Assembly (NCBI RefSeq): GCF_900176255.2
Contig: NZ_FXEG02000002.1
Location: 1,612,001-1,676,000 of the forward strand
Reading direction: 5' to 3'
From: Mycobacterium ahvazicum
GTDB taxonomy: Bacteria > Actinomycetota > Actinomycetes > Mycobacteriales > Mycobacteriaceae
DNA length: 64,000 nucleotides
The first letter of the stretch is position 1. Every line of letters starts with the position of its first letter. The translations under genes and the position numbers were made by a program. Under the pieces are notes generated by a model. The model ran no database searches. It was not told the DNA's origin and saw only the letters and a list, made by a program, of their open reading frames with translations. Positions 41,782 through 52,117 of the stretch are shown here, in pieces.

Positions 41782-42984
41782 CTAGAACCCGCTCGCGACA
41801 GCGTTGGAGGCCAGTGGCGGCAAGGCGGAGATCAACGGGTTCGAGATGCCGGCCGTGGCGCCCTGGCTGACGTAGCCGGCGACACTGAGCGGGTTGAGCG
41901 CCGGGAGGAAGCCGGGCGCGTAGCCCAGGTCGACGATCGGCTTGAGGAACGGTTGGAGCAAGTCCGCCAACGGATTTCCGAGGATCGGAACGAACATCCG
42001 CAACGGGTCCAGCAGCGGCAACTGCGTGGTCGGCATGAAGTAGAAACTCAGGTTGCCGATCTGGCTTTGGATGGCGTTGGCGACCTGTGCCGCGGGCAGG
42101 TAGGGCACCGTGGCGTGCAGATTCAGGAAGCCGAACAGCGCGTTGATGTCCGACGGCAGCCACAACGGGTGCGCCGGGAAGTCGGCGACCGCGTCGTATT
42201 GCAGCGTGAAAATCGAAGTCGCGTAGGACGTCGTCAGCGGCGTGGGCCAGTTGAAGGTACCGAAGCCCGGAATCCAGTGCGTCAGAACGCCGCCCATCGG
42301 ATTGTTCGGGTCGGCCAGCAATACGAAGTTCAGCAGGTTTGAGTCAGGGCGCAACGCGGTCGGAAGTGCCTGCAGATAGCGCATTTCCAGGCTGGCGATC
42401 GTGGCACTCTGCGAATAGCCAACGACGACAACCTGATTGCCCTGGGTGGTTTGCGCCAGGATCGCACTGTTGAGGGTCGCAAAACCGCTGTAGACGGACC
42501 TGCCGAAGGTGGTGTCACCGATGCCGGTCACCGGCCAGAACTGTTCCGGGGTTTGCAAACTCACCAGGGTGTACCCCGAGTAGTTCTGGGCCAGATACGT
42601 CTGCTCGATCGACGTCATGTAGTTCAGGTCCGGTGTCGGGTTCCCGGTGCCGCCCATGATCAGCGCGATTTTCTGTTGCGACGCCGGCTGCGTGGCGGCC
42701 GCGTTGGCCATCTCGGTTTCGGCGTAGGCGTTCTTCGCGGTGATCAAGGTCTGCACGAACTGGGTGTGGAACAGCTCCGCCTGCGCGCTGAGGGCCTGAT
42801 ACTGCGCGGCCTGCGCGTCCAGGAACGCGGCGGTGCGCACCGATACCGAATCCGTGCCCGGCGCAAGCACTCCCGTCGTCGGGACCGCTACGGAGGCGTT
42901 GGTCGCCTCCAGCTCCGCGCCGATTCCCTGCAGCGCGTCGGCCGCCGTCGCCATCGCGTCGGGGTCGGTGATCACGAAGGACAT
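41782..42984 (-). CDS. PE family protein with PE-PPE (alpha/beta hydrolase) domain
   Basis: A 400-residue PE protein. The PE domain (residues 1-100) starts MSFVITDPDAMATAADALQG and carries the type VII export signal YAETE (Y-x3-D/E) near residue 88. The rest is a PE-PPE domain (pfam08237-like), a serine hydrolase fold with VVVGYSQSATIASL as nucleophile elbow. It is likely to be exported by an ESX system and to act as an esterase or lipase on the surface. It follows the PPE gene by 15 bases. Confidence 0.9.
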   Translation of the reverse strand: MSFVITDPDAMATAADALQGIGAELEATNASVAVPTTGVLAPGTDSVSVRTAAFLDAQAAQYQALSAQAELFHTQFVQTLITAKNAYAETEMANAAATQPASQQKIALIMGGTGNPTPDLNYMTSIEQTYLAQNYSGYTLVSLQTPEQFWPVTGIGDTTFGRSVYSGFATLNSAILAQTTQGNQVVVVGYSQSATIASLEMRYLQALPTALRPDSNLLNFVLLADPNNPMGGVLTHWIPGFGTFNWPTPLTTSYATSIFTLQYDAVADFPAHPLWLPSDINALFGFLNLHATVPYLPAAQVANAIQSQIGNLSFYFMPTTQLPLLDPLRMFVPILGNPLADLLQPFLKPIVDLGYAPGFLPALNPLSVAGYVSQGATAGISNPLISALPPLASNAVASGF

Positions 42985-42999
42985 CGGGGGAGTCCCTGA

Positions 43000-44076
43000 C
43001 TAGTCCAGCACCGGGCGGGGGGCTTTGCGGGCCGCGGCGACCGCTGGGGGGACGGCACTCATCAATCGCCCGGGCACGTTCATCGAGGGCAGCGACGGCG
43101 TGCTGCCCGCGCTCGGCGATATCGGGGTTACCGGGGCGCCGGCCATCCCGGCCGCCCCGGCCGCCGCGGGGATCTGCGGTGCCGCCGGCGCGGCATTGGC
43201 CCAGTTGGCCGGCACCGACAGCGGCCCGATCGTGGCGGCTCGGCCCGCGCTCGCGGAGACCATGCCGGTGAGCTGGGCCGCACCGGTTCCACCCACCGCT
43301 GGACTGGCCGCGGACGCCAGCACCGGATCGAGCGCGGGGACGCTGGCGGCCGCGCTCATCAGGGGATTGGCGCCGGACATCAGCTGACCCATGGCCATTT
43401 GCATGGGCTGCATCGCGAACTGGGCGGGCGTCGAGAGCATCTGCATCTGCGACATCGGGTTCATCAACTGCTGCGCCAGCGAATTGACCACCGAGTTGAT
43501 CAGCTGCTCGGCGAATGAGGTGAAAGTCGGGGCGGGCAGGCTGGTCAGGGTCAACGGCGGGTCGGCGAAGGGTGTCCAGCCTGCCTCTGCGGCCGTGGTG
43601 CTGGCGTCGTAGCCGGTCATGGCCGCAACGTCCTGGGCCCAGAATTCGGTGTACTCGGCCTCGGTCGCGGCGATCGCCGCGGTGTTCTGACCCAGGATGT
43701 TGGTCGCGATCAGCATCATCAGCAGGGCGCGGTTGGCCGCGACGACCTCGGGGGGCACGGTGGCGGTGAACGCCGTTTCGAAGGCGCCGGCCGACAGCCG
43801 GGCCTGGATGGCCAGCAACTCCGCCTTGGCCGACGTGCCGGTCAGCCACTGCACATACGGGGCTGCCGCGGTGGCCATCGTCATCGACGCCGGCCCCTGC
43901 CACGCCCCGCCGGTCAGCGTCGAGACGGTGGTCTGGAAGGAACTGGCCGCCGACGCCAGCTGAGCGGCCAACGCGTCCCAGGCCGCCGCCGCTGCCCAGA
44001 TCGTCCCCGAGCGCGGTCCGGCATAGATGCGCGCGGAATTAATTTCCGGCGGCAACAGCACGAAATCCGGCAACAT
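43000..44076 (-). CDS. PPE family protein, PPE-SVP type
   Basis: A 358-residue PPE protein. The N-terminal [19 protein letters not shown] has the Pro-Pro-Glu motif, the WQGPAS turn near residue 57 is the W-x-G motif, and the C-terminal part has [10 protein letters not shown], the SVP motif. I took the ATG at 44076. It is upstream of the PE gene, the reverse of the usual PE-then-PPE order. The pair lies opposite to the PIM operon, as PPE42 (Rv2608) does in M. tuberculosis, and is probably exported as a heterodimer. Confidence 0.9.
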   Translation of the reverse strand: MLPDFVLLPPEINSARIYAGPRSGTIWAAAAAWDALAAQLASAASSFQTTVSTLTGGAWQGPASMTMATAAAPYVQWLTGTSAKAELLAIQARLSAGAFETAFTATVPPEVVAANRALLMMLIATNILGQNTAAIAATEAEYTEFWAQDVAAMTGYDASTTAAEAGWTPFADPPLTLTSLPAPTFTSFAEQLINSVVNSLAQQLMNPMSQMQMLSTPAQFAMQPMQMAMGQLMSGANPLMSAAASVPALDPVLASAASPAVGGTGAAQLTGMVSASAGRAATIGPLSVPANWANAAPAAPQIPAAAGAAGMAGAPVTPISPSAGSTPSLPSMNVPGRLMSAVPPAVAAARKAPRPVLD

Positions 44077-44311
44077 CCGGGACCTCTTCTCGGCCAACCG
44101 CGATGGCCGGTGTGACCAGGGGTCCAGCCCCGTTGATTCGCACCAGCTGTGACGGCCTGCGCAAATAGCTGTCGCAATATTTAGCACAATGTGACGGTCG
44201 CCGCACCCACCTGTTGGACATATGTCGAACCCGTGGCACAAACGGCGGGAAAACTCGGTTGTCACTCACCACTAGAGTGGAACCGCGATGGTTCGAGGAG
44301 AGAAGGGGCTA

Positions 44312-45223
44312 GTGGACAGCGGCGCACAGTCGAGCCAGGCCAACCAGACGGGAACGGCGCGCGTCAAGCGCGGCATGGCCGAGATGCTCAAGGGCGGCGT
44401 CATCATGGACGTCGTCACCCCGGAGCAGGCCCGAATCGCGGAAGGTGCCGGCGCCGTCGCGGTGATGGCGCTGGAGCGAGTGCCCGCCGACATCCGCGCG
44501 CAGGGCGGCGTCTCACGCATGAGCGACCCGGACATGATCGAGGGCATCATCTCCGCGGTCACAATCCCGGTGATGGCCAAGGCGCGCATCGGGCATTTCG
44601 TCGAGGCGCAGATTCTGCAGAGTCTCGGCGTGGACTACGTCGACGAATCCGAGGTGCTCACACCCGCCGACTACACCCACCACATCGACAAGTGGAAGTT
44701 CACCGTGCCCTTCGTGTGCGGGGCGACCAATCTGGGTGAGGCGCTGCGTCGGATCAGCGAGGGCGCGGCCATGATCCGGTCCAAGGGTGAGGCCGGCACC
44801 GGGGACGTGTCCAACGCGACCACCCACATGCGCGCCATCGGCGGCGAGATCCGCCGCCTGACGTCCCTGTCCGAGGACGAATTGTTCGTTGCCGCAAAGG
44901 AATTGCAAGCGCCCTACGATCTCGTCGTCGAGGTGGCGCGGGCCGGCAAGCTGCCGGTCACATTGTTCACCGCCGGCGGCATCGCGACTCCGGCCGACGC
45001 GGCGATGATGATGCAACTCGGCGCCGAGGGCGTGTTCGTCGGCTCGGGCATCTTCAAGTCCGGCGATCCGGCACAGCGCGCCGCCGCGATCGTCAAGGCC
45101 ACCACGTTCTTCGACGATCCCGACGTGCTGGCCAAGGTTTCGCGCGGCCTGGGCGAGGCGATGGTGGGCATCAACGTCGAGCAGATCGCAGCGCCGCATC
45201 GCCTGGCCGAGCGCGGCTGGTAA
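44312..45223 (+). CDS. pdxS: pyridoxal 5'-phosphate synthase subunit, lyase
   Basis: A 303-residue PdxS (SNZ/PDX1) TIM-barrel. Strong matches include [20 protein letters not shown], the catalytic lysine in [21 protein letters not shown] stretch and [19 protein letters not shown]. It makes PLP from ribose 5-phosphate, glyceraldehyde 3-phosphate and ammonia from PdxT. I took the GTG at 44312, which follows a GAGGAG site; an ATG at 44288 would lie before this site. It precedes tesB by 9 bases. Confidence 0.95.
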   Translation: MDSGAQSSQANQTGTARVKRGMAEMLKGGVIMDVVTPEQARIAEGAGAVAVMALERVPADIRAQGGVSRMSDPDMIEGIISAVTIPVMAKARIGHFVEAQILQSLGVDYVDESEVLTPADYTHHIDKWKFTVPFVCGATNLGEALRRISEGAAMIRSKGEAGTGDVSNATTHMRAIGGEIRRLTSLSEDELFVAAKELQAPYDLVVEVARAGKLPVTLFTAGGIATPADAAMMMQLGAEGVFVGSGIFKSGDPAQRAAAIVKATTFFDDPDVLAKVSRGLGEAMVGINVEQIAAPHRLAERGW

Positions 45224-45232
45224 TAATCGGCT

Positions 45233-46069
45233 GTGGCGATCGAACAGATCCTCGATCTCGAGCAACTCGAGGTCAACATCTACCGCGGCAGCGTCTTCAG
45301 CCCGGAGTCCGGATTCCTGCAGCGCACCTTCGGCGGACACGTCGCCGGCCAGTCACTGGTTTCGGCGGTACGCACCGTCGAGCCGCGCTACCAGGTGCAC
45401 TCCCTGCACGGCTACTTCCTGCGGCCCGGAGATGCGTTAGCGCCCACCGTTTTCATCGTCGAGCGCACCCGCGATGGCGGTTCGTTCGCCACCCGGCGGG
45501 TCAACGCGATCCAGCACGGGGAAATCATCTTCAGCATGGGGGCGTCCTTCCAGACCGATCAGGAAGGCATCCACCACCAGGACGCGATGCCGTTCGCGGC
45601 GCCGCCGGACGGGCTGCCCGGGCTGGACTCGATCAAGGTCTTCGACGATGCCGGATTCAAGCAGTTCGAGGAGTGGGACGTCTGCATCGTGCCGCGTGAT
45701 CGCTTGGAGTTGTTGCCCGGCAAGGCATCTCAGCAGCAGGTGTGGTTTCGTCACCGTGATCCGCTGCCGGACGACCCGGTGCTGCACATCTGCGCGCTCG
45801 CCTACATGAGCGACCTCACGTTGCTGGGTTCGGCGCAGGTCACCCACCTCGACGTGCGCGAGCATCTGCAGGTGGCATCGCTGGACCACGCGATGTGGTT
45901 CATGCGGGCATTCCGGGCCGACGAGTGGCTGCTCTACGACCAGTCGTCGCCGTCGGCCAGCGGCGGTCGCTCGCTGTGCCAGGGCAAGATCTTCACCCAG
46001 TCCGGCGATATGGTCGCCGCGGTCATGCAGGAGGGGCTGACCCGCTTCAAGCGCGGACACCAGTCGTGA
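45233..46069 (+). CDS. tesB: acyl-CoA thioesterase II
   Basis: A 278-residue double-hotdog thioesterase of the TesB family (the Rv2605c position). Typical are [21 protein letters not shown] N-terminal sequence ([14 protein letters not shown] here), the [25 protein letters not shown] stretch (in parts) and the C-terminal [22 protein letters not shown]. It hydrolyses medium to long acyl-CoA. Start is GTG at 45233. The stop overlaps pdxT (GTGA), an odd but conserved partnership with the PLP genes. Confidence 0.92.
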   Translation: MAIEQILDLEQLEVNIYRGSVFSPESGFLQRTFGGHVAGQSLVSAVRTVEPRYQVHSLHGYFLRPGDALAPTVFIVERTRDGGSFATRRVNAIQHGEIIFSMGASFQTDQEGIHHQDAMPFAAPPDGLPGLDSIKVFDDAGFKQFEEWDVCIVPRDRLELLPGKASQQQVWFRHRDPLPDDPVLHICALAYMSDLTLLGSAQVTHLDVREHLQVASLDHAMWFMRAFRADEWLLYDQSSPSASGGRSLCQGKIFTQSGDMVAAVMQEGLTRFKRGHQS

Positions 46070-46662
46070 GCCGCCCGAAGATCGGCGTTTTGGCGCTGCA
46101 GGGCGACACTCGGGAACATCTGGCGGCGCTGCGCGATGCCGGGGCCGACTCACTTCCCGTGCGCCGGCGTGACGAGATCGAGTCGATCGACGGGCTGGTC
46201 ATCCCGGGCGGTGAATCCACCACGATGAGTCACCTGCTGGCAGACCTCGACCTGCTCGAGCCGTTGCGGGCGCGGCTGGCCGATGGGCTTCCGGCCTACG
46301 GCGCGTGCGCCGGCATGATCATGCTCGCCAGTGAGATCCTCGATGCCGGTGTCAACGGGCGCCAGGCACTGCCGCTGCGCGCGATCGATATGACGGTGCG
46401 GCGCAACGCTTTCGGACGTCAGGTCGATTCGTTCGAAGGCGATGTCGAGTTCGCGGGTCTGGACGGCCCGGTGCGGGCGGTGTTCATCCGGGCGCCGTGG
46501 GTCGAACGAATCGGAGACGGCGTGCAGGTGCTGGCCAAGGCCGCCGGACACGTCGTCGCGGTCCGGCAGGGGCAGAAGCTGGCGACGGCGTTTCATCCGG
46601 AGATGACGGGGGACCGGCGCATCCACCAGCTGTTCGTCGATATCGTGCGCGGCGGCAGCTAG
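46066..46662 (+). CDS. pdxT: pyridoxal 5'-phosphate synthase subunit, glutaminase
   Basis: A 198-residue class I glutamine amidotransferase (SNO/PDX2). The nucleophile Cys is in [11 protein letters not shown], the His-Glu pair in AFHPEMTGD, and [11 protein letters not shown] binds glutamine. It feeds ammonia to PdxS. GTG at 46066 overlaps the tesB stop; the longer frame upstream is antisense-like shadow. Its TAG stop shares the tetranucleotide CTAG with the stop of the minus-strand ORF at 46659. Confidence 0.94.
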   Translation: MSRPKIGVLALQGDTREHLAALRDAGADSLPVRRRDEIESIDGLVIPGGESTTMSHLLADLDLLEPLRARLADGLPAYGACAGMIMLASEILDAGVNGRQALPLRAIDMTVRRNAFGRQVDSFEGDVEFAGLDGPVRAVFIRAPWVERIGDGVQVLAKAAGHVVAVRQGQKLATAFHPEMTGDRRIHQLFVDIVRGGS

Positions 46663-46808
46663 CGCGTGCTCTCGTCCGCAACGTTGCCGTCGGACTGCTG
46701 CAAACCCGGCGCGTCCGGGTCGTCGTGCTGATGCTCGAGTTGTTCCTGCTGCAGGCGCTGCTCTTCGGTGGGCTGTCTGGCGTCCTGCGGCTCTTTGGGC
46801 TGATTCAC
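46659..46808 (-). CDS. possible small Gln/Glu-rich protein
   Basis: A 49-residue frame from GTG 46808 reads [20 protein letters not shown], then [20 protein letters not shown] and GNVADESTR. It is acidic, disordered-looking and poor in hydrophobic residues, with GC-rich third codon positions typical of real mycobacterial genes. I see no clear ribosome site. Its stop shares CTAG with the pdxT stop. It could be a small acidic protein or a chance frame in the pdxT–yebC gap. No family is recognised. Confidence 0.4.
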   Translation of the reverse strand: MNQPKEPQDARQPTEEQRLQQEQLEHQHDDPDAPGLQQSDGNVADESTR

Positions 46809-47000
46809 CCGGTTAGGTTCGCCCGAATCGCGGGTGGCGAAACAGGCATGTCCGCTCGAGTGTGCATCGAGGGCGCTCAGTGTGAATACAGGTCGGCGTC
46901 CGTTCACACTCAACCCCGGGGAGAGGCCGGGTAGTCCGTCCCGGCCGTCCACGTAGACTTGTCGGCGAACTTTACGTAACAGAAGAGGTAGAAGACACCG

Positions 47001-47756
47001 ATGAGCGGCCATTCCAAGTGGGCCACCACCAAGCACCAGAAGGCCGTCAAAGACGCGCGCCGTGGCAAGGAGTTCGCCCGGCTGATCAAGAACATCGAGG
47101 TCGCCGCCCGCACCGGCGGCGGTGACCCGGCCGGCAACCCGACGCTCTACGACGCCATCCAGAAGGCGAAGAAGACCTCGGTGCCCAACGACAACATCGA
47201 GCGGGCGCGCAAGCGGGGCGCCGGCGAGGAAGCCGGTGGCGCCGATTACCAGACGATCATGTACGAGGGCTACGGCCCCAACGGCGTGGCCGTGCTGATC
47301 GAATGCCTCACCGACAACCGCAACCGCGCGGCCGGCGAGGTCCGGGTGGCGGTGACCCGCAACGGCGGCAACATGGCCGACCCGGGCTCGGTGTCGTACC
47401 TGTTCACCCGCAAGGGCGTCGTCACGCTGGAGAAGAACGGCCTGTCCGAGGACGATGTGCTCACGGCCGTGCTGGAGGCGGGCGCCGAGGACGTCAACGA
47501 CCTGGGCGACAGCTTCGAGATCATCTCCGAGCCGACCGACCTGGTCGCGGTGCGCACCGCACTGCAGGACGCCGGCATCGACTACGACTCGGCCGAGGCC
47601 AGCTTCCAGCCCTCGGTGAGTGTGCCGGTCGACGTCGACGGGGCCCGCAAGGTGTTCAAGTTGGTCGACGCCCTGGAGGACAGCGACGACGTGCAGAACG
47701 TCTGGACCAACGTCGATCTGTCCGACGAGGTAATGGCCGCCCTCGACGAGGACTGA
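47001..47756 (+). CDS. YebC/PmpR-family protein
   Basis: A 251-residue YebC protein starting [20 protein letters not shown], the family hallmark, with [15 protein letters not shown] near 55 and [19 protein letters not shown] near 125. The family binds DNA as a regulator in some species and helps ribosomes pass proline-rich stretches in others (Rv2603c position). The ATG at 47001 follows AGAAGAGGTAG. It converges directly with the speE gene, with no gap between stops. Confidence 0.92.
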   Translation: MSGHSKWATTKHQKAVKDARRGKEFARLIKNIEVAARTGGGDPAGNPTLYDAIQKAKKTSVPNDNIERARKRGAGEEAGGADYQTIMYEGYGPNGVAVLIECLTDNRNRAAGEVRVAVTRNGGNMADPGSVSYLFTRKGVVTLEKNGLSEDDVLTAVLEAGAEDVNDLGDSFEIISEPTDLVAVRTALQDAGIDYDSAEASFQPSVSVPVDVDGARKVFKLVDALEDSDDVQNVWTNVDLSDEVMAALDED

Positions 47757-49358
47757 TTAGTCGTATCCGTGCCGCATGTCTTCGACGATGCGCGGGTTGT
47801 CCAGCGTCGACGGTTCCAGCGGACGCGGCGCGATGTCGTCGGAGAATACCGTCGCGGCCTGCAGCACTTGCGGATTGAGGTAGCGCAGCGGCGGTGCGTC
47901 GGCGGGCATGGTGGGTACCGGTGCGGCCGCTCCGGCCTGCGCGGGGGCTGCCAACGCGAAGCCCCAGTCGCCGAACGTCGGCACATGCACGTGGTAGGGC
48001 GTGACGGCGTACCCCGCCGCACGCATCGTCGACACCGTGCGCCAGAACGCGGTCGGCGTGGAGAACGGGCTGCCCGCCTGGACCACAACGAGGCCATTCG
48101 GCGAAAGCGCATGCGCGACAAGGGCATAGAACTCACTCGAATAGAGCCGGCCCAGCACAGGGGTGTCCGGGTCGGGCAGGTCGACGATGACGGCGTCGAA
48201 ACCGGCGGGCGGGCTCAGATCAGGATGGGGTGCCCGAAGCCAGCGCATCGCGTCGTCGATCACCACGGAAACTCGCGGGTTGTCCAGCGCGCCGGCATTG
48301 GCGTCGTGCAGGGTGGTGCGCGCGATCTGGATCACCGCGGGGTCGAGCTCTACCTGCACGATCTTGTCTATTCCGTTCTGGCGCAGTAGTTCTCGTGCTG
48401 CCAGGCCGTCGCCACCGCCCAGGACCAGCACCGAGCGGGCACCCTTGCCGAGTGCGGGATAGACGAGGCTTTCGGTGTACCGGTATTCGTCGCGGGTGGA
48501 GAACTGTAATCCACCGTCCAGATACAGCCGGGTGTCGTTGTCGCGACGGGTGACCACGATCTCCTGGTAGGCGGTGTGCCGGTAGGCGATAATCGGGTCG
48601 GCGTAAAGCCTTTGGCGGCTGGTCGTTTCGATGTCGTGCGCGTGCACCAGCAGTACGACCAGCAGCCCGAGGGCCGCGGCGAGGGAACACAGTGCCGTCA
48701 CCAACTGCGCGGTGGAGATCACCCGGCGCAGCAGGAACATCGCCACGATGGCCGCCGCGACCAGGTTGATCACGCCGGTGGCCGCGGCGCCGCGGATCAT
48801 TCCGAGATGCGGCAGCAAGGCAAACGGCCAGACCAATCCGCCGACCAAAGCTCCCAGGTAGTCGGCCGCGTTGAGGTTGGCCAGCGTGCGGCCGGTATCC
48901 GTCGCTGTGTTCCTGGCGGGGCCACCGCGGCCCTGCTGCAGTAGCGTCATCAGCAACGGCACCTCGGCGCCGACCAACCCGCCGATCAGCGCGGTGCCCA
49001 GCGCCAGCACCCACGTCGATCCGATTGTGCCGTCCAGGAACGCGAACACCGCATACAGCGCCGCGGCGGACAGGCCGCCGATGATGCCCAGGGCCGCCTC
49101 GACGGCGACGAAGACGATGCCCGCGTGCCTCAGCAGCGGCTTGATGGTCAGCGCGCCCACGCCGAGGGCGGCGATGTAGCCCGCGACGATCAACGAGGTG
49201 GCCACGATGCCGCCGCCGTTGAGGCTGGCCGACAGCGTCAGCAGCGCCAGTTCGTAGATGATGCCACAGGCCGCGCAGGCCGCGACGGCGGCGAGCAGCA
49301 GGGCCCGCCAGCGTATCGACGGCTGGGCGGAGCGTGCGGCTTCCTGCGTGACGGTCAT
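47757..49358 (-). CDS. speE: membrane-bound spermidine synthase-like protein (Rv2601-like)
   Basis: A 533-residue fusion. The N-terminal half has about seven membrane helices ([18 protein letters not shown] and others). The C-terminal half is an aminopropyltransferase fold with [30 protein letters not shown] and [19 protein letters not shown]. Soluble spermidine synthases lack the membrane part. It may transfer an aminopropyl or similar group near the membrane. The ATG at 49358 overlaps the DUF350 stop (ATGA). It is the last gene of a five-gene operon. Confidence 0.88.
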   Translation of the reverse strand: MTVTQEAARSAQPSIRWRALLLAAVAACAACGIIYELALLTLSASLNGGGIVATSLIVAGYIAALGVGALTIKPLLRHAGIVFVAVEAALGIIGGLSAAALYAVFAFLDGTIGSTWVLALGTALIGGLVGAEVPLLMTLLQQGRGGPARNTATDTGRTLANLNAADYLGALVGGLVWPFALLPHLGMIRGAAATGVINLVAAAIVAMFLLRRVISTAQLVTALCSLAAALGLLVVLLVHAHDIETTSRQRLYADPIIAYRHTAYQEIVVTRRDNDTRLYLDGGLQFSTRDEYRYTESLVYPALGKGARSVLVLGGGDGLAARELLRQNGIDKIVQVELDPAVIQIARTTLHDANAGALDNPRVSVVIDDAMRWLRAPHPDLSPPAGFDAVIVDLPDPDTPVLGRLYSSEFYALVAHALSPNGLVVVQAGSPFSTPTAFWRTVSTMRAAGYAVTPYHVHVPTFGDWGFALAAPAQAGAAAPVPTMPADAPPLRYLNPQVLQAATVFSDDIAPRPLEPSTLDNPRIVEDMRHGYD

Positions 49359-49810
49359 GACACCGCGGCGGCCGTCACTGCCCCGACGGCCAACAGCATC
49401 AGCGCCACCGCGAACGACCCGGGATGCAGCTCGGGCTCGTCGATGTGTTCGTGGAAACTGCCCGGGATCACCAAATGCAGGGTCAGCAGCGCGATTCCCA
49501 ACAGGATCACACCCATGAGGCCGTACACCGCCACACCGACCAGTCCCTGACCCAACTGGCTGTAGCTGTTGACGATGGAGCTGACGATCACCGTGGTGAG
49601 GGAGACATACATCGCGCAAGCGACCACGACGGCGTTGGGGCGGCGATCGACGAACACCATCTGGCGCAGCTTGCCCGGGGTCAGCGCGTCGACCATGTAA
49701 AAGCCGACGATCAGGACGGCCATGCCGACGACGAAGTACAACAGCGTCGCGACGACGCCTTTGAGGACGGGGTCGAGATCCACGTTCCCGATATCGAAGG
49801 CGAGGTACAC
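49355..49810 (-). CDS. DUF350 membrane protein (Rv2600-like)
   Basis: A 151-residue membrane protein with about four helices and DUF350 features: [31 protein letters not shown] near the N terminus (in part), [22 protein letters not shown] (in part) and a C-terminal [18 protein letters not shown] at 49810 sets the start. The family has unknown function and often sits beside the membrane spermidine synthase-like protein. It overlaps speE by 4 bases and follows the DUF4247 gene by 14 bases. Confidence 0.85.
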   Translation of the reverse strand: MYLAFDIGNVDLDPVLKGVVATLLYFVVGMAVLIVGFYMVDALTPGKLRQMVFVDRRPNAVVVACAMYVSLTTVIVSSIVNSYSQLGQGLVGVAVYGLMGVILLGIALLTLHLVIPGSFHEHIDEPELHPGSFAVALMLLAVGAVTAAAVS

Positions 49811-49824
49811 GGTTGTCTCCTTTG

Positions 49825-50256
49825 CTATTTGGTTCCACCCGGTCCGCCGGGGCTACCGCCGGAACCGCTCGACGGGGACCCGGGACTGAACCCGGGGCCG
49901 AGGAAGACGTAGGAGCCGTGGCTGTAGCCGGCGCCGAGGCTTTCGACGCGAATGCTGCACGGGTGGTTACCATCTGGGCCGACGGTCACGATGTGGTCGC
50001 TATAGCGCAGGTACTCGTTGTTGTCGTTGTCCGCGCGCGCCGCGGGTTCCTGATAGTCGGCGAGCGCGTCGGCGACCTGATCGGGCGATCCGCTGCACAG
50101 GTACCGCGTTGCGTTGGCGTCGCGCCAGTACTCGCGGTAGTTGCTAGCGATATAACCGGTAATGTCCTTCTGCAGCAGGATGATTCCGATCACCAACGAC
50201 ACCACCGACGCCGCGGCCAGCCCGCCGGCAAGCCGGAACAGTTGTTTGCGGCTCAC
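49825..50256 (-). CDS. DUF4247 family protein (Rv2599-like)
   Basis: A 143-residue protein with an N-terminal membrane anchor ([22 protein letters not shown]) and an extracytoplasmic domain. It includes [21 protein letters not shown] and [22 protein letters not shown] (in part) and a Gly/Ser/Pro tail. The length equals that of Rv2599. GTG at 50256 overlaps the DUF2617 stop (GTGA). A pair of Cys (RYLCSG and HPCSI) may form a disulfide outside the cell. Function is unknown; the gene is between DUF350 and DUF2617 genes. Confidence 0.85.
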   Translation of the reverse strand: MSRKQLFRLAGGLAAASVVSLVIGIILLQKDITGYIASNYREYWRDANATRYLCSGSPDQVADALADYQEPAARADNDNNEYLRYSDHIVTVGPDGNHPCSIRVESLGAGYSHGSYVFLGPGFSPGSPSSGSGGSPGGPGGTK

Positions 50257-50765
50257 GGATGCCACCGGCTGGCCGTGCGGACCACCACGCCGCCGGACCC
50301 GAGGGGTCGCTGCGGGTACAGATGCCACGTCTGCCAGCGCCAGCCGATGCCGTCTGGTTCGGCGTACAACACGGTCAGTGCGGCGTCATCGCCGGGGAAA
50401 GTGCCACCGAGCCAAGCGGTTTCGATTCGGCATCGGTCGCGAAGCTGGTGGGCCAATCTGCGAAACATGGCTTCGTCGAGCGCGTTGGTGCGTGATTCCA
50501 GCGCATAGCCCGAGGCTTCGGCGCGCTCGGGCAGCGAGGAGGTGTCGCTCTCGGCGGTGCAGGACACCTGCTCGGAGAAGGTGGTCGCGGCGTGCTCGAT
50601 CGTGACCAGATGTGAGGCGCCGAGCACCGCGAGCCGCAGCGCGCCGCCGTCGGGATGCCGCAGCGAATGGCTGGCCAGCAGCGGGGGTTCGGGCGCGTTG
50701 AGGGCAAGGCGCAACCTGCTCCCGGACACGTCGGCCGGAGCTACGGCGAGCTGATAGAGCGGCAC
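50253..50765 (-). CDS. DUF2617 family protein (Rv2598-like)
   Basis: A 170-residue soluble protein of the DUF2617 family. It has QLAVAPADVSGSRLRLALNAPEPPL at the N terminus (in parts), LGASHLVTIEHAATTFSEQVSC and a C-terminal GIGWRWQTWHLYPQ. Function is unknown. GTG at 50765 starts it, 9 bases after the DUF4178 gene ends; its stop overlaps the DUF4247 start. It has no membrane helix, so it would act in the cytoplasm next to its membrane partners. Confidence 0.82.
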   Translation of the reverse strand: MPLYQLAVAPADVSGSRLRLALNAPEPPLLASHSLRHPDGGALRLAVLGASHLVTIEHAATTFSEQVSCTAESDTSSLPERAEASGYALESRTNALDEAMFRRLAHQLRDRCRIETAWLGGTFPGDDAALTVLYAEPDGIGWRWQTWHLYPQRPLGSGGVVVRTASRWHP

Positions 50766-50774
50766 CGCGCGGTC

Positions 50775-51386
50775 CTACGGGGAACCCGGCGTGGGCGCCG
50801 GGTAGACGGTGAGCTCGCCCGGCGACACCGGCTTGCCCGTCGAGACCTCCCAGGGCGTACCGGGTGCCCAGCGCTCGAAGGACAGCAGCGCGGTCTCGTC
50901 GGCGTTGACGCAGTCGACGAACTCCATCTCGCCACCGGCGGGCAGGCCGGTCGTGCCCTCGGTCGTATACGAGGCGCGACCGCGTTCCGTCTCGTGAAAT
51001 GCGATCCCGTCGACCAGGTACTGATCGCCGGGCTGCAGGGTGACGTCCTTGCGGGTGACCCACATGACGAGCTCGAGGCGTCCGTCGTCTTCCTCGACGG
51101 CGAACCAGGTCGGCAGGTCGCCGCCTTCCAGCAAGTGCTCCCACCACACGAACGGTCCCTCGCGGAAGGTCACCGAACCGCGGACCACGTAGTCGACACC
51201 GCCGTAGCTGACGATGGCGCCGGGACCCAGTTGCCGGGGACCGAATTGTGGCATCGCGTCGAAGGAGAGCGGATCGCGTCGCCCGCGCGGCTGCGCCGCT
51301 GCCCGGGGACGTTTCGCAGCGACGACGAGTACGACGATGGACGCGATGAACAGCACCGCGGCCAGCACCACCAGCACTGTTCCCAC
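50775..51386 (-). CDS. DUF4178 family membrane-anchored protein (Rv2597-like)
   Basis: A 203-residue protein with one N-terminal membrane helix (VLVVLAAVLFIASIVVLVVAA) and a beta-rich DUF4178 domain. The domain has LGPGAIVSYGGVDYVVRGSVTFREG, WWEHLLEGG and WFAVEEDDGRLELVMW. Function is unknown. GTG at 51386 starts it after GGGAGGG. It is the first gene of the operon DUF4178–DUF2617–DUF4247–DUF350–speE and is divergent from ruvC across 149 bases. Confidence 0.85.
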   Translation of the reverse strand: MGTVLVVLAAVLFIASIVVLVVAAKRPRAAAQPRGRRDPLSFDAMPQFGPRQLGPGAIVSYGGVDYVVRGSVTFREGPFVWWEHLLEGGDLPTWFAVEEDDGRLELVMWVTRKDVTLQPGDQYLVDGIAFHETERGRASYTTEGTTGLPAGGEMEFVDCVNADETALLSFERWAPGTPWEVSTGKPVSPGELTVYPAPTPGSP

Positions 51387-51535
51387 GCAAACCCTCCCGT
51401 CGGGAGCGAACGTTGGCTTAAGTTAACAGCTTTTGGCGGGTCCTGAGGCGTGTCCTGCTCGGCGCCGTCGGACTCGACCGCTAGGCTATCGAACAGCTGT
51501 TCGGGCCACCGTTTTGCAGGAAGTGGAGTTGGAGC

Positions 51536-52117
51536 ATGCGGGTGATGGGCGTCGACCCCGGACTGACCCGGTGCGGGCTGTCCGTGGTGGAAAGCGGGCG
51601 CGGGCGACATGTCGTCGCGCTGGACGTCGACGTGGTCCGTACCCCGTCGGATGCCGCGCTGCCCCAACGACTGCTGGCCATCAGCGACGCCGTCGAGTAC
51701 TGGCTGGACACTCACCGTCCCGACGTGATCGCGATCGAGCGGGTGTTCGCTCAGCACAACGTGTCGACCGTGATGGGCACCGCGCAGGCCGGCGGCGTGA
51801 TCGCGCTGGCGGCCGCCAGACGCGATATCGGCGTGCACTTCCACACGCCCAGCGAGGTGAAGGCCGCGGTCACCGGCAACGGCACCGCCGACAAAGCTCA
51901 GGTCACCGCGATGGTCACCAGAATCCTTGAGCTGCAAGCCAAACCGACGCCGGCCGACGCGGCCGACGCGCTGGCGCTGGCCATCTGCCATTGCTGGCGG
52001 GCGCCGATGCTGGCCCGGATGGCGGCGGCCGAGGCGATGGCCGCCGAGGCGCGCCAGGCCTACCGCGCCAAGTTGGCCGCCAAGGCCAAAGCTGCCAGGG
52101 CGGGGGCGGGTCGATGA
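51536..52117 (+). CDS. ruvC: crossover junction endodeoxyribonuclease RuvC
   Basis: A 193-residue RuvC resolvase with the four acidic catalytic residues in order: Asp in [11 protein letters not shown], Glu in [11 protein letters not shown], and Asp in [12 protein letters not shown] (DxxD-like). It cuts Holliday junctions together with RuvAB. The C-terminal tail is Ala/Lys-rich. The ATG at 51536 follows GGAAGTGGAG. Its stop overlaps ruvA (ATGA). Confidence 0.95.
   Translation: MRVMGVDPGLTRCGLSVVESGRGRHVVALDVDVVRTPSDAALPQRLLAISDAVEYWLDTHRPDVIAIERVFAQHNVSTVMGTAQAGGVIALAAARRDIGVHFHTPSEVKAAVTGNGTADKAQVTAMVTRILELQAKPTPADAADALALAICHCWRAPMLARMAAAEAMAAEARQAYRAKLAAKAKAARAGAGR

Noticed and set aside
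44288..44311. Earlier ATG start for pdxS at 44288
   Set aside because: The GAGGAG ribosome site lies between it and the GTG at 44312, and homologues are close to the shorter length.
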